A DNA stretch of 7,082 bases from a bacterium. Lineage in GTDB: Bacteria > Auribacterota > UBA3054 > B51-G9. How positions within the stretch are numbered: position 1 is the stretch's first letter; every line of letters begins with the position of its first letter. The notes beneath the pieces are model-generated. The model saw nothing but the letters and a program-made list of their open reading frames with translations, did not search any database and was not told the origin of the DNA. Of the stretch, positions 1 to 5,806 are shown in pieces. The DNA lies in contig JAOZSF010000097.1 of the NCBI GenBank assembly GCA_029939815.1, forward strand, positions 1 to 7,082, given 5' to 3'. The position numbers and the translations under genes were made by a program.

Positions 1-54
1 TTAACGATTAACGATTAACGATTAACGATTAACGATTAACGATTAACGATTAAC
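1..54. repeat. Perfect heptamer tandem repeat (TTAACGA), about 7.7 copies, open at left edge
   Basis: Seven perfect copies of TTAACGA followed by a partial TTAAC fill the first 54 bases, and the array probably continues to the left of the window. There is no mismatch between copies. Because 7 is not a multiple of 3, every frame cycles through the same 21-base series and meets a TAA stop on both strands, so the array cannot be coding. It lies 21 bases beyond the hairpin that probably ends the leftward operon, so it sits in a true intergenic region. Perfect short tandem repeats of this kind are prone to copy-number change by replication slippage. Its function, if any, is unknown. Confidence 0.97.
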
Positions 55-75
55 TCACCCTCGCTAAAATAGAGA

Positions 76-105
76 ATGCTCCGGCTATGGGGAAAACCGG
101 AGCAT
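76..105 (-). terminator. Probable intrinsic terminator of the bamA operon
   Basis: A perfect 9-bp stem (76-84 paired with 97-105, ATGCTCCGG/CCGGAGCAT) closes a 12-base loop. Read on the minus strand it lies about 50 bases beyond the stop of the secreted-protein gene and is followed by TCTCTATTTT, a T-rich but interrupted tail. On the plus strand no T-run follows, so it fits best as the end of the leftward operon. The interrupted tail makes it a weaker terminator than a classical one. A second, weaker inverted repeat (TACACGT 111-117 with ACGTGTA 138-144) lies between it and the gene. Confidence 0.6.
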
Positions 106-154
106 CTCACTACACGTTCTGCTGATACAACAATTCTACGTGTATTTTCAAAAA

Positions 155-904
155 TCAATAATAATTTGTTACCGACCAGTCAAACCATTTAAAACCCTGT
201 TCCTGCCAGTCGTAAGCAAAAACATTTGTCCCGTCAATTGCAAGAGCCGGGAAATCAGTTGATTCTTCCGGCGGATCAAAAAGTTTTGAGATAAGAAAGC
301 ATTCTGCATAATCGTAATCTCCTTTGATTCCACGGCTAAAGAAACCTAATCGGTGTAACTTACTTTTTTTAGCATGTTCGGGCGTGTAAGATATTCTGGC
401 AACATCGCCGCTCATCCTTGAATAAACAGCGACTCTATAGAAGCGTCTTTTAACAGCTTTTCCGTAATTAAAAAATGTATTTCCTTTAACACGCCGGTTT
501 TTTGTTCGGGTAATATGCAGATGAAATAAATTTACATCGTTTGTAATTCTGTTCAATGTGCATGCGGCAATATTAGCATTAACATCGATATATTGACCTG
601 TAATAGTATCCAAATCAACAACATAACCTTCAAAAGATGCCAAATCCGGCCATTCGATTGTAACAAGCTGTTTGTGTTTCTTAAGTTTCCATTTTCCGAC
701 AACGGAATGTGCTCCCGGATTGTTCGGAAGTTTAGTTGTTGATTTATCCTTAGCAAGAACGGCTGTTCCGTTAAACAGGCTTCCTGCCGTAAAAGTGTAT
801 TGTCCGGCCATTTTCCGTTTGCTCCACCTTTTAGCGAAAACGGTATTTGCAATCAAACTAAACGTAAGTAAAGCTACAAATATATAAGTAAAAGTTTTCT
901 TCAC
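155..904 (-). CDS. Secreted protein of unknown family (249 aa)
   Basis: I do not recognise this family. The start is a GTG at 902-904, supported by AGGAG seven bases upstream, the only strong Shine-Dalgarno in the window. Residues 1-24 form a Sec signal peptide: Lys2-Lys3, a hydrophobic stretch from about 5 to 20, and a cleavage site after Val-Phe-Ala24. There is no lipobox, so the product should be periplasmic or exported. The mature part begins very basic (KRWSKRK), has beta-rich segments with a repeated Gly-x-Trp/Tyr flavour (GQYTF around 34-38, GKWKL around 70-74, VTIEWPD around 81-87), and ends in a strongly aromatic tail (about 231-249). It has two cysteines in the mature chain (C115, C202), which could form a disulfide. 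It is the last gene of the bamA operon, 27 bases after the lipoprotein gene, so an envelope role is a reasonable inference but no specific function can be given. Confidence 0.85.
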   Translation of the reverse strand: MKKTFTYIFVALLTFSLIANTVFAKRWSKRKMAGQYTFTAGSLFNGTAVLAKDKSTTKLPNNPGAHSVVGKWKLKKHKQLVTIEWPDLASFEGYVVDLDTITGQYIDVNANIAACTLNRITNDVNLFHLHITRTKNRRVKGNTFFNYGKAVKRRFYRVAVYSRMSGDVARISYTPEHAKKSKLHRLGFFSRGIKGDYDYAECFLISKLFDPPEESTDFPALAIDGTNVFAYDWQEQGFKWFDWSVTNYY

Positions 905-911
905 TTTTAAG

Positions 912-916
912 CTCCT
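912..916 (-). promoter_or_regulatory. Ribosome binding site (AGGAG) fixing the GTG start at 904
   Basis: AGGAG on the minus strand lies seven bases before the GTG at 902-904. This decides the start of the secreted-protein gene and gives a complete signal peptide. The other genes of the window lack a comparably good site. Confidence 0.8.
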
Positions 917-931
917 AATAATACATAAAAT

Positions 932-1600
932 TTATTTTTTCAGTTTTTCTATCAGGCGATCCTTAAGTTTCCAGTCAACAGACCGGTCGGGCAGCACAAG
1001 CATCATATCTCTAAACAATTCATCATATCGGTTAAGAATATTTCTTGCCCAGAAATAATCTTCCATGTGAGTTTTATACATAGCATAAGGTCCGATGCCA
1101 CCGACTCTTCTTGAGCGTTCGTCATTGGCTTTCCAAACAACTTCACCTGTTTTTGTGTCGAGAAGTTCTATTTTCACGCGAACGATTGTTGAGGCATAGA
1201 AAACGCCGTAAGAGTTTTCCTGTTTTTCAACCCAGCCGTAGCAAAAGAGGTCGGCATCAATATATTTGGCAAGTTTTTTATAATTTTCCGGGTAGAGAAT
1301 TTTTTTCGGTAACCTCTTTACAATGTTATCAATTTTTCTCATAGGAATTAAATCATAATTCTTTGATGACGCTATATTGCCGTAAAGTGAGCGGCGGGCG
1401 GATTCGGCTCCGTGAATAGCTTTTTCCGAATTGAAAAACGGTAATATAGCAATGGATTTATATGTTGATTCTATTGCCATCTTACGATGATCACTTTCGT
1501 AATCAATTCCAAGATAAGGGTTTTCATAAACCGTTAATGTGCATCCGGCCATCAGTAGAATGATTAGAAAAAACAATGTCGTTTTAATATATTTTACCAT
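932..1600 (-). CDS. GNA1162/DUF799-like outer-membrane lipoprotein (222 aa)
   Basis: Residues 1-20 are a lipoprotein signal peptide: Lys3 and Lys6, a hydrophobic core from 8 to 18, then Leu-Met-Ala-Gly-Cys20 as lipobox. Residue +2 is Thr, not Asp, which by the enterobacterial sorting rule would favour the outer membrane. The mature part has the layout of the GNA1162/DUF799 putative lipoproteins, a fold related to the CsgG/LpoB N-terminal type: a strand-forming YKSIAILPF block (47-55), a 'YDLIP' strand (82-86), an 'ADLFCYGWVE' block (116-125), a long strand (137-147), and 'DTKTGEVVWKA' (148-158). The family assignment is by pattern only. Members are generally of unknown biochemical role, and some sit with peptidoglycan-linked or secretion proteins. 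The gene starts 12 bases after the bamA stop with an A-rich leader and no Shine-Dalgarno, so it is probably translated from the bamA transcript. The product may assist or depend on outer-membrane assembly. Confidence 0.8.
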   Translation of the reverse strand: MVKYIKTTLFFLIILLMAGCTLTVYENPYLGIDYESDHRKMAIESTYKSIAILPFFNSEKAIHGAESARRSLYGNIASSKNYDLIPMRKIDNIVKRLPKKILYPENYKKLAKYIDADLFCYGWVEKQENSYGVFYASTIVRVKIELLDTKTGEVVWKANDERSRRVGGIGPYAMYKTHMEDYFWARNILNRYDELFRDMMLVLPDRSVDWKLKDRLIEKLKK

Positions 1601-1612
1601 AATTTTGTTTTT

Positions 1613-4207
1613 TTAGAATGAAGCGCCTACGTTAAATGAAAATCCATCCATAAAATCCCAATCCTCTGATTCCGAGTCTTTTACGATTGGATATCCATAG
1701 TCAATTTTAATCGGACCAATAGGAAGATTTACTCTGATTCCTGCGCCAATTGTTACGTTTATCTCGCCCGCGTTATCACGTGTGTCCTTATAACTGCTCC
1801 ACGATCCATCCGGGTTTCTGCGACCGACATTGTATGACCGCTTTTTCCACCAGACGTTACCTGCGTCAACAAATACCGCTCCGCGAATGCTGTAATTTTC
1901 CGTAAAAGAATAAATCGGGAATGTATATTCGGCGGAACCGAATAATTTTGTTGTGCCGCCGAGAGGATTATTGCCTGAATAATCTTTTGGTCCCGCCATT
2001 CTATATCCGAATCCACGCATCTCTTTTGGTCCGCCCATGAAAAACCTGTCAAACATCGGCGTACTTTCAGTGGCTATCCCGAGTGAACCGCGAAGATTTA
2101 ATACATGAGGTCCGCTGAAAGGCATCTGAGGCCTTTTCCTGAATGTTTCAAATAATTTAAAATAATGAGAATGACTCAATTCGGTTAAAGCATAAATTTT
2201 TGTGCCGAAACCAAGCTTACTTGTCCATTTGGTTACTCCGCCGCGTGTTGTTAAAATAAGACTGTCACGAGTATCTCTTGTGAAAGTGATTATAGGCGCG
2301 AACTGGATATATGTTCCTTCTTCATCCTTTAAATATTTATCTTTTTTGGTGAAATTCTCATATCCGTATTCTGAAAACTGAACCTTACGCACACGACCCG
2401 TTCGCGGATTTACTTTACGGCTTGTATAAGTTCGCAGAGAGGCATTATCTTTCAGTACAAAATCATCCAAATCAATTGAGTCGTCAACATTTACATCAAT
2501 GAATTCACCGATAAGCGTAAGGTCACCACGGATTGTACCGATATATTTTCCGAGTTTTGGAATCCAACGGAAACTTATCGGGGTTCCCGCCCTGATATCA
2601 CCGCCTATTCGTAGCGTTTTATAGTCAGGAGCGAGATAATCGCTGTTTCTCGCGAAAACATCAAATCCGAGAGAAACTTTATGACCGTGCAGCTTTTCAT
2701 ATAAAAAATACGGTTCCGTAAAACTAAATATAATATCCTGACGCTTGTTACCTATATCGGCACGTAACCTTAATTTCTGACCTCCGCCGACAAACCAGTT
2801 CCGCCAGTTTGTGATATCAAAATTCGGCTGGGATATCTGGACAAAACCAACAAATGAATCTACTGACGAATAACCTGCGCCGAAACCGATTCTTCCAAAT
2901 TTACCGGCATCTTTTTCCTCTACGTTAATGTAAACATCCTTTTGACTTGGATTTGAACGGCTGGTTATATCCCGCGCTTCAACTTTACTGAAATAATTAA
3001 GATTTTTAAGGCGTTGCTTGCTTGTTTCTATTCGATAATAGTTAAACCTGTCGCCCGGAGTCATGTTAAGTTCACGTCTCAAAACAATATCTTTTGTGCG
3101 TTTGTTTCCGGAAATGAAAATATTTCCGAAGTCAAATAAACTCTTTTCATTAATTTCATAAAAAACATCAATTATTATATTCGATGGTGTCGAATCGTCC
3201 GACTGGATTGCTTTCACGGCTGTGTTGGCATCAGCGTAGCCAAGAGAGCGATAATAATTCCTCATGTTACTTGCGTCTTTTTCAACCGCCTGTGGAGAGT
3301 AAATGCCGCCTTTATATATTCCGACTTCATAAAATAAATTCGTGGCGTAATATCCTTGAAGTTTACGCTGGCGAATAGTAATATTTCCAACTGTGTATAA
3401 CGGTCCCTCATCAATGTTGACGTAAACAGCAAGACCGTCATTTTTTTGGGTAGGTTTTATCTCATAAGCGGCTTTGGCCTGAACATAACCGATTTTTTGA
3501 TACATTTCCATAATTTTCCACATATCATCTTTAAGCTTGTATTCATCATAAACACCCTTGCGGAATAAAAGAAGAAAACGCGGCTTCGTGTCCATCTCCC
3601 ATTTGATTTTAAAACTGCTTATGTGTGTATTTCCTGAAATAATAACATCGCGAATATATGACTGAGAACCTTCGTTTATAATAAAAGTTAATGCCGCTTC
3701 GTTCTTATCCGTTGATTCTTTAACCCGGTATTCTATTTTCGCATTCGCGTAACCTTTATCATCATAAAGAGCGCGGATCCTTTCTAAATCATTTTTAATT
3801 GTAGCGCTGTTCAGCGGCTTATTGACTTTGGAATGTAAAACTTTCTGAATCTTTTTTAATTTAATCTTCTCATAACCTTCAATATTAATGGCGGATATGG
3901 TTGGGTGCTCGTGAATGCGAAATGTTACAATGAGATTTCCATTATCAATTATTTTATCAACTTCAATAGAATCAAAATTCCCCGTCTTCATTAACTTCTC
4001 AGTATCTTTCTGAGTAAGTTCCTCACTGTAATAATCACCTGGTTTTGTTTGGATTGTATCACGAATTACGTCTTCGTCGATCAGATCATTTCCGACAATC
4101 ATCACCTCAGACACAATATTTGACGTTGACTGCGCATACGTTGTGCCTGAAAATGAAGATAATAAAAATACCGCTGCTGTTACAACGGAAATGAATCTGC
4201 TGAGCAT
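1613..4207 (-). CDS. bamA: Outer-membrane protein assembly factor BamA (864 aa)
   Basis: This is the central Omp85-family subunit that folds and inserts beta-barrel proteins into the outer membrane. I chose the ATG at 4205-4207. It has GGGG six bases upstream and gives a clean signal peptide (residues 1-25, cut after Thr-Thr-Tyr-Ala). A TTG at 4217-4219 would add four residues but has no ribosome site. Five POTRA domains follow, at about 31-100, 101-183, 184-268, 269-355 and 356-434. POTRA 2-4 carry the typical helix ending in Gly-Tyr (LYDDKGY, MYQKIGY, YYRSLGY), and POTRA 5 has LNYFSKVEA. The barrel spans about 435-864 and shows the TRDTRDS block (643-649), the lid-loop MRGF motif (730-733, Arg731), FVDAGNVW (779-786), a GPIKIDYGYP strand, and a C-terminal phenylalanine as beta-signal. 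Length is slightly above the roughly 800 residues usual in proteobacteria, mostly from a long loop at about 569-631. It is the first gene of the leftward operon. The skp and lpxD genes often found after bamA are absent here. Confidence 0.96.
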   Translation of the reverse strand: MLSRFISVVTAAVFLLSSFSGTTYAQSTSNIVSEVMIVGNDLIDEDVIRDTIQTKPGDYYSEELTQKDTEKLMKTGNFDSIEVDKIIDNGNLIVTFRIHEHPTISAINIEGYEKIKLKKIQKVLHSKVNKPLNSATIKNDLERIRALYDDKGYANAKIEYRVKESTDKNEAALTFIINEGSQSYIRDVIISGNTHISSFKIKWEMDTKPRFLLLFRKGVYDEYKLKDDMWKIMEMYQKIGYVQAKAAYEIKPTQKNDGLAVYVNIDEGPLYTVGNITIRQRKLQGYYATNLFYEVGIYKGGIYSPQAVEKDASNMRNYYRSLGYADANTAVKAIQSDDSTPSNIIIDVFYEINEKSLFDFGNIFISGNKRTKDIVLRRELNMTPGDRFNYYRIETSKQRLKNLNYFSKVEARDITSRSNPSQKDVYINVEEKDAGKFGRIGFGAGYSSVDSFVGFVQISQPNFDITNWRNWFVGGGQKLRLRADIGNKRQDIIFSFTEPYFLYEKLHGHKVSLGFDVFARNSDYLAPDYKTLRIGGDIRAGTPISFRWIPKLGKYIGTIRGDLTLIGEFIDVNVDDSIDLDDFVLKDNASLRTYTSRKVNPRTGRVRKVQFSEYGYENFTKKDKYLKDEEGTYIQFAPIITFTRDTRDSLILTTRGGVTKWTSKLGFGTKIYALTELSHSHYFKLFETFRKRPQMPFSGPHVLNLRGSLGIATESTPMFDRFFMGGPKEMRGFGYRMAGPKDYSGNNPLGGTTKLFGSAEYTFPIYSFTENYSIRGAVFVDAGNVWWKKRSYNVGRRNPDGSWSSYKDTRDNAGEINVTIGAGIRVNLPIGPIKIDYGYPIVKDSESEDWDFMDGFSFNVGASF

Positions 4208-4267
4208 ACAAAACCCCAATTATTAAATACATATAAATACCGCACCATGAGTTTGTCGTGGCGAAAT

Positions 4268-4273
4268 ATTATA
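4268..4273 (-). promoter_or_regulatory. Candidate -10 element of the bamA promoter
   Basis: On the minus strand a perfect TATAAT occupies 4273 to 4268. It would start transcription near 4261 and give a leader of about 54 bases before the bamA ATG. No good TTGACA-like -35 lies at 16-18 bases; the best hexamers there (AGTTTT, AAAGTT) are poor and overlap a perfect palindrome. The promoter may therefore depend on an activator or another sigma factor, or the match may be chance in AT-rich DNA. Confidence 0.4.
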
Positions 4274-4290
4274 ACTCAAATAAAAATTCA

Positions 4291-4306
4291 AAACTTTATA
4301 AAGTTT
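4291..4306. promoter_or_regulatory. Perfect 16-bp palindrome at the -35 position of bamA
   Basis: AAACTTTATAAAGTTT is its own reverse complement over all 16 bases, with the axis between 4298 and 4299. It sits where the -35 region of the candidate bamA promoter should be, a usual place for a dimeric regulator to bind. As an RNA it would make only a weak A/U hairpin with no loop spacer, so a DNA operator is the more likely role. No regulator is encoded in the window. Confidence 0.45.
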
Positions 4307-4444
4307 ATTTATGTTATTGAGTCGTTATTTTTAATTTAAATATGATAACAAAAGTAACGTTAAAAATCAAACGGTAATGCGACTGAAATATAGCGGTACA
4401 AACATCGATGAACAGGGAAAAACGAATGAATTTCCGCAGTTTAA

Positions 4445-4500
4445 CAAAGAGGTATTTAGGTGACTGAATATCCCATTCGAAATAGGGGATATTACCTTTG
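4445..4500. other. Stem-loop element of unknown role in the divergent region
   Basis: The core is a perfect 8-bp inverted repeat (AATATCCC 4467-4474 with GGGATATT 4486-4493) around an 11-base loop that can add three inner pairs (ATT/AAT around CGA). An outer arm can also form between 4445-4454 (CAAAGAGGTA) and 4494-4500 (ACCTTTG) with a two-base bulge, giving an extended structure of about 56 bases. No T-run follows on either strand, so it is not an intrinsic terminator. It lies about 40 bases upstream of the -35 of the rightward promoter, so it would fit an upstream operator or a structured transcript. It could also be chance. Confidence 0.4.
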
Positions 4501-4539
4501 AAAATGGAAGTTTGAACGGATTTATTTAAAATGTGTAAC

Positions 4540-4568
4540 TTGAAAATTTTTCACTTTAATAGTATACT
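4540..4568 (+). promoter_or_regulatory. Sigma70-type promoter P1 of the rightward operon
   Basis: TTGAAA (4540-4545) and TATACT (4563-4568) are separated by exactly 17 bases, an almost consensus sigma70 arrangement. Transcription would start near 4575, leaving a leader of about 35 bases before the ATG at 4610. It should drive the exported-protein gene and, given the short gaps, the two protease genes after it. Confidence 0.7.
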
Positions 4569-4576
4569 TAATACAG

Positions 4577-4585
4577 TGATATAAT
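4577..4585 (+). promoter_or_regulatory. Extended -10 promoter P2 of the rightward operon
   Basis: TGATATAAT (TG, one base, then consensus TATAAT at 4580-4585) is a perfect extended -10 element, which can act without a -35. Nothing like a -35 lies 17 bases upstream. Initiation would be near 4592, giving a leader of only about 18 bases. It may be a second start point just downstream of P1 or a chance match. Confidence 0.45.
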
Positions 4586-4609
4586 AACATTAAATACTTA
4601 TTTGAAAAA

Positions 4610-5080
4610 ATGAACAAAATATTCTTACTGCTTCTTATACTTGTTTTCTCTGTGGCTGTTAAAGCTGAGCAAATGAACTCTGCGGGTAAATCAGCTTCCT
4701 TTACCGGTACTATGAACAATTCCACTGTGCGAAAGAAAAAACAAGGTTACACCGCTACTTTTGTTGATAATATGAACATTACAACTTTTGTTAATAATGT
4801 TCAATATCAATGTGATTATAATGATAAATCATCCGCAAACAATAAATTCGTTATTTACGGCACACGCGGTAAATCCGCTGTAACTATCCCATGGTCAAAA
4901 ATCAAACGCATTGATTTTATTGACGAAAGGGAAAACTACAACGCCGGGGTGAGTCTGAAAGACGGAAGATGTATTTTGATTTACGCGGAACTTTCCAATT
5001 CCAAATATACAGGCGAGAACGATTTTGGAGGAACTTTTAAAATTAATGCCGAATATGTCCGTGCAATAATTTTTAATTAA
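4610..5080 (+). CDS. Small exported protein of unknown family (156 aa)
   Basis: I do not recognise a named family. Residues 1-19 are a clear Sec signal peptide: Lys3, a very hydrophobic core from 4 to 16, cleavage after Val-Lys-Ala19, and no lipobox. The mature part starts Asn/Ser/Thr-rich with a basic patch (RKKKQ, 41-45), then becomes beta-rich. Two stretches look alike: GKSAVTIPWSKIKRIDF (87-103) and GTFKINAEYVRAIIF (141-155). Each is a glycine, a strand, a short turn and an Ile-x-Phe ending, which suggests an internally repeated small beta domain. Two cysteines remain in the mature chain (C68, C121). The ATG has two promoter candidates just upstream but no Shine-Dalgarno. The gene is first in the operon, 17 bases ahead of the M50 protease gene. 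It could be a substrate, adaptor or simply a neighbour of the proteases. Confidence 0.85.
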   Translation: MNKIFLLLLILVFSVAVKAEQMNSAGKSASFTGTMNNSTVRKKKQGYTATFVDNMNITTFVNNVQYQCDYNDKSSANNKFVIYGTRGKSAVTIPWSKIKRIDFIDERENYNAGVSLKDGRCILIYAELSNSKYTGENDFGGTFKINAEYVRAIIFN

Positions 5081-5097
5081 CGGACACGTTTTATTTT

Positions 5098-5757
5098 ATG
5101 GAATCTCCTCAATTATTTACATCTGTAATTATATATATTATTCTCCTTTTCGTTATTTCTGTTCATGAATGGGCTCACGCATGGACTGCTGATAAATGCG
5201 GAGACCCAACGGCAAAATTCCTCGGGAGAATGACGTGGAATCCTATCGCTCACATCAGTATGGTCGGTACGGTTATTATTCCTCTCATCGGCATTATGGG
5301 ACCTGTCCTTGGTTTGGGATTGCCGTTCGCAATTGTCGGATGGGGAAAACCGGTGCCGGTGAATCCTAATAATTACAAAAATTATGTCCGGGATGATGTA
5401 CTCGTAAGTCTTGCGGGCCCGCTGTCAAATGTAGTTATCACCATTGTCGCCTTAATAATAGTCAAAGTTTTGACTTTTATGCATGGAGATCTTGTTTTGA
5501 TGATAATTCGCGATATTTTATTCCCGCTCGCGCAACTTTCTTTTTTTCTTGCTTTTTTTAATCTGATTCCGTTCCCGCCTCTCGATGGATCGCACATTTT
5601 GCGACCGCTGCTTGGTTATAACGGACGCAAGATTTTAGATAAAATGTCAGCTTATGGTTTTATAATATTGATTATTTTCATTAATACTCCGGTTTTTGAT
5701 ATAATAATAAGAGGTATTAATAATTTGTTTATGTTAATCGTAAATATAATTGTTTAA
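5098..5757 (+). CDS. Site-2-type intramembrane zinc metalloprotease, peptidase family M50 (219 aa)
   Basis: This is a compact M50 integral-membrane protease of the YwhC-like group, without a PDZ domain. The first transmembrane helix (about 7-25) ends in the zinc motif HEWAH (H23, E24, H27). A NPIAHISMVGT block follows (48-58), then a hydrophobic hairpin region (59-80) and the GWGKPVPVNP motif (81-90). Next comes DDVLVSLAGPLSN (99-111), a typical conserved block of this group. The third ligand region is NLIPFPPLDG (155-164, Asp163), and further helices follow at about 109-125, 135-154, 187-198 and 201-218. All catalytic residues are present and the length is normal for the group. Such proteases cleave transmembrane segments of envelope or signalling proteins, but the substrate here is unknown. 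There is no Shine-Dalgarno before the ATG. It is 17 bases from the gene upstream and 49 bases from the M16 gene downstream. Confidence 0.95.
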   Translation: MESPQLFTSVIIYIILLFVISVHEWAHAWTADKCGDPTAKFLGRMTWNPIAHISMVGTVIIPLIGIMGPVLGLGLPFAIVGWGKPVPVNPNNYKNYVRDDVLVSLAGPLSNVVITIVALIIVKVLTFMHGDLVLMIIRDILFPLAQLSFFLAFFNLIPFPPLDGSHILRPLLGYNGRKILDKMSAYGFIILIIFINTPVFDIIIRGINNLFMLIVNIIV

Positions 5758-5806
5758 ACCAATTGTGTGTTCAACTATTTAATCTACAATAATAATATGG
5801 TGTCGT

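Larger units (their letters stand above)
4208..4609. other. 402-base divergent intergenic region
   Basis: This AT-rich stretch separates the leftward bamA operon from the rightward operon. It holds the candidate bamA promoter, a 16-bp palindrome, a stem-loop element and two tandem promoter candidates for the rightward genes, each listed separately. It also contains a short plus-strand reading frame (ATG 4377 to TGA 4461-4463, 28 codons) that stays open after the TGA to a TAA at 4527-4529. I see no Shine-Dalgarno for it and cannot match it to any family, so I do not call it a gene. No tRNA or known riboswitch is visible. Confidence 0.8.

Noticed and set aside
1..54. CRISPR or telomere-like interpretation of the heptamer array
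   Set aside because: There are no spacers between repeats, and the unit is only 7 bp. Nothing else suggests a replicon end beyond the accident of the window edge.
111..144. TACACGT...ACGTGTA inverted repeat as a terminator
   Set aside because: The stem is 7 bp with a 20-base loop and there is no T-run on the minus strand. The 76-105 hairpin is the better candidate.
553..887. Open frames on both strands (553-852 and 672-887) inside the secreted-protein gene
   Set aside because: The main frame has a signal peptide and a strong ribosome site. These overlapping frames have neither and look like shadows.
1759..2052. 97-codon open frame on the minus strand inside bamA
   Set aside because: It lies fully inside the well-supported bamA barrel in another frame, with no ribosome site and an unnatural composition. 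It is a shadow.
4208..4219. TTG start at 4217-4219 adding four residues to BamA
   Set aside because: No ribosome site precedes it, and the extra residues (MGFC) put a cysteine before the signal peptide. The ATG at 4205-4207 has GGGG at six bases and gives a normal signal peptide.
4522..4725. 67-codon minus-strand frame overlapping the rightward promoter and first gene
   Set aside because: It is antisense to the signal peptide of the 156-residue protein and has no ribosome site or recognisable motif.
5758..5806. Separate promoter for the M16B gene
   Set aside because: Only a poor TTGTGT/AATAAT pair at non-ideal spacing is seen in this 49-base gap. Read-through from the upstream promoters is simpler.
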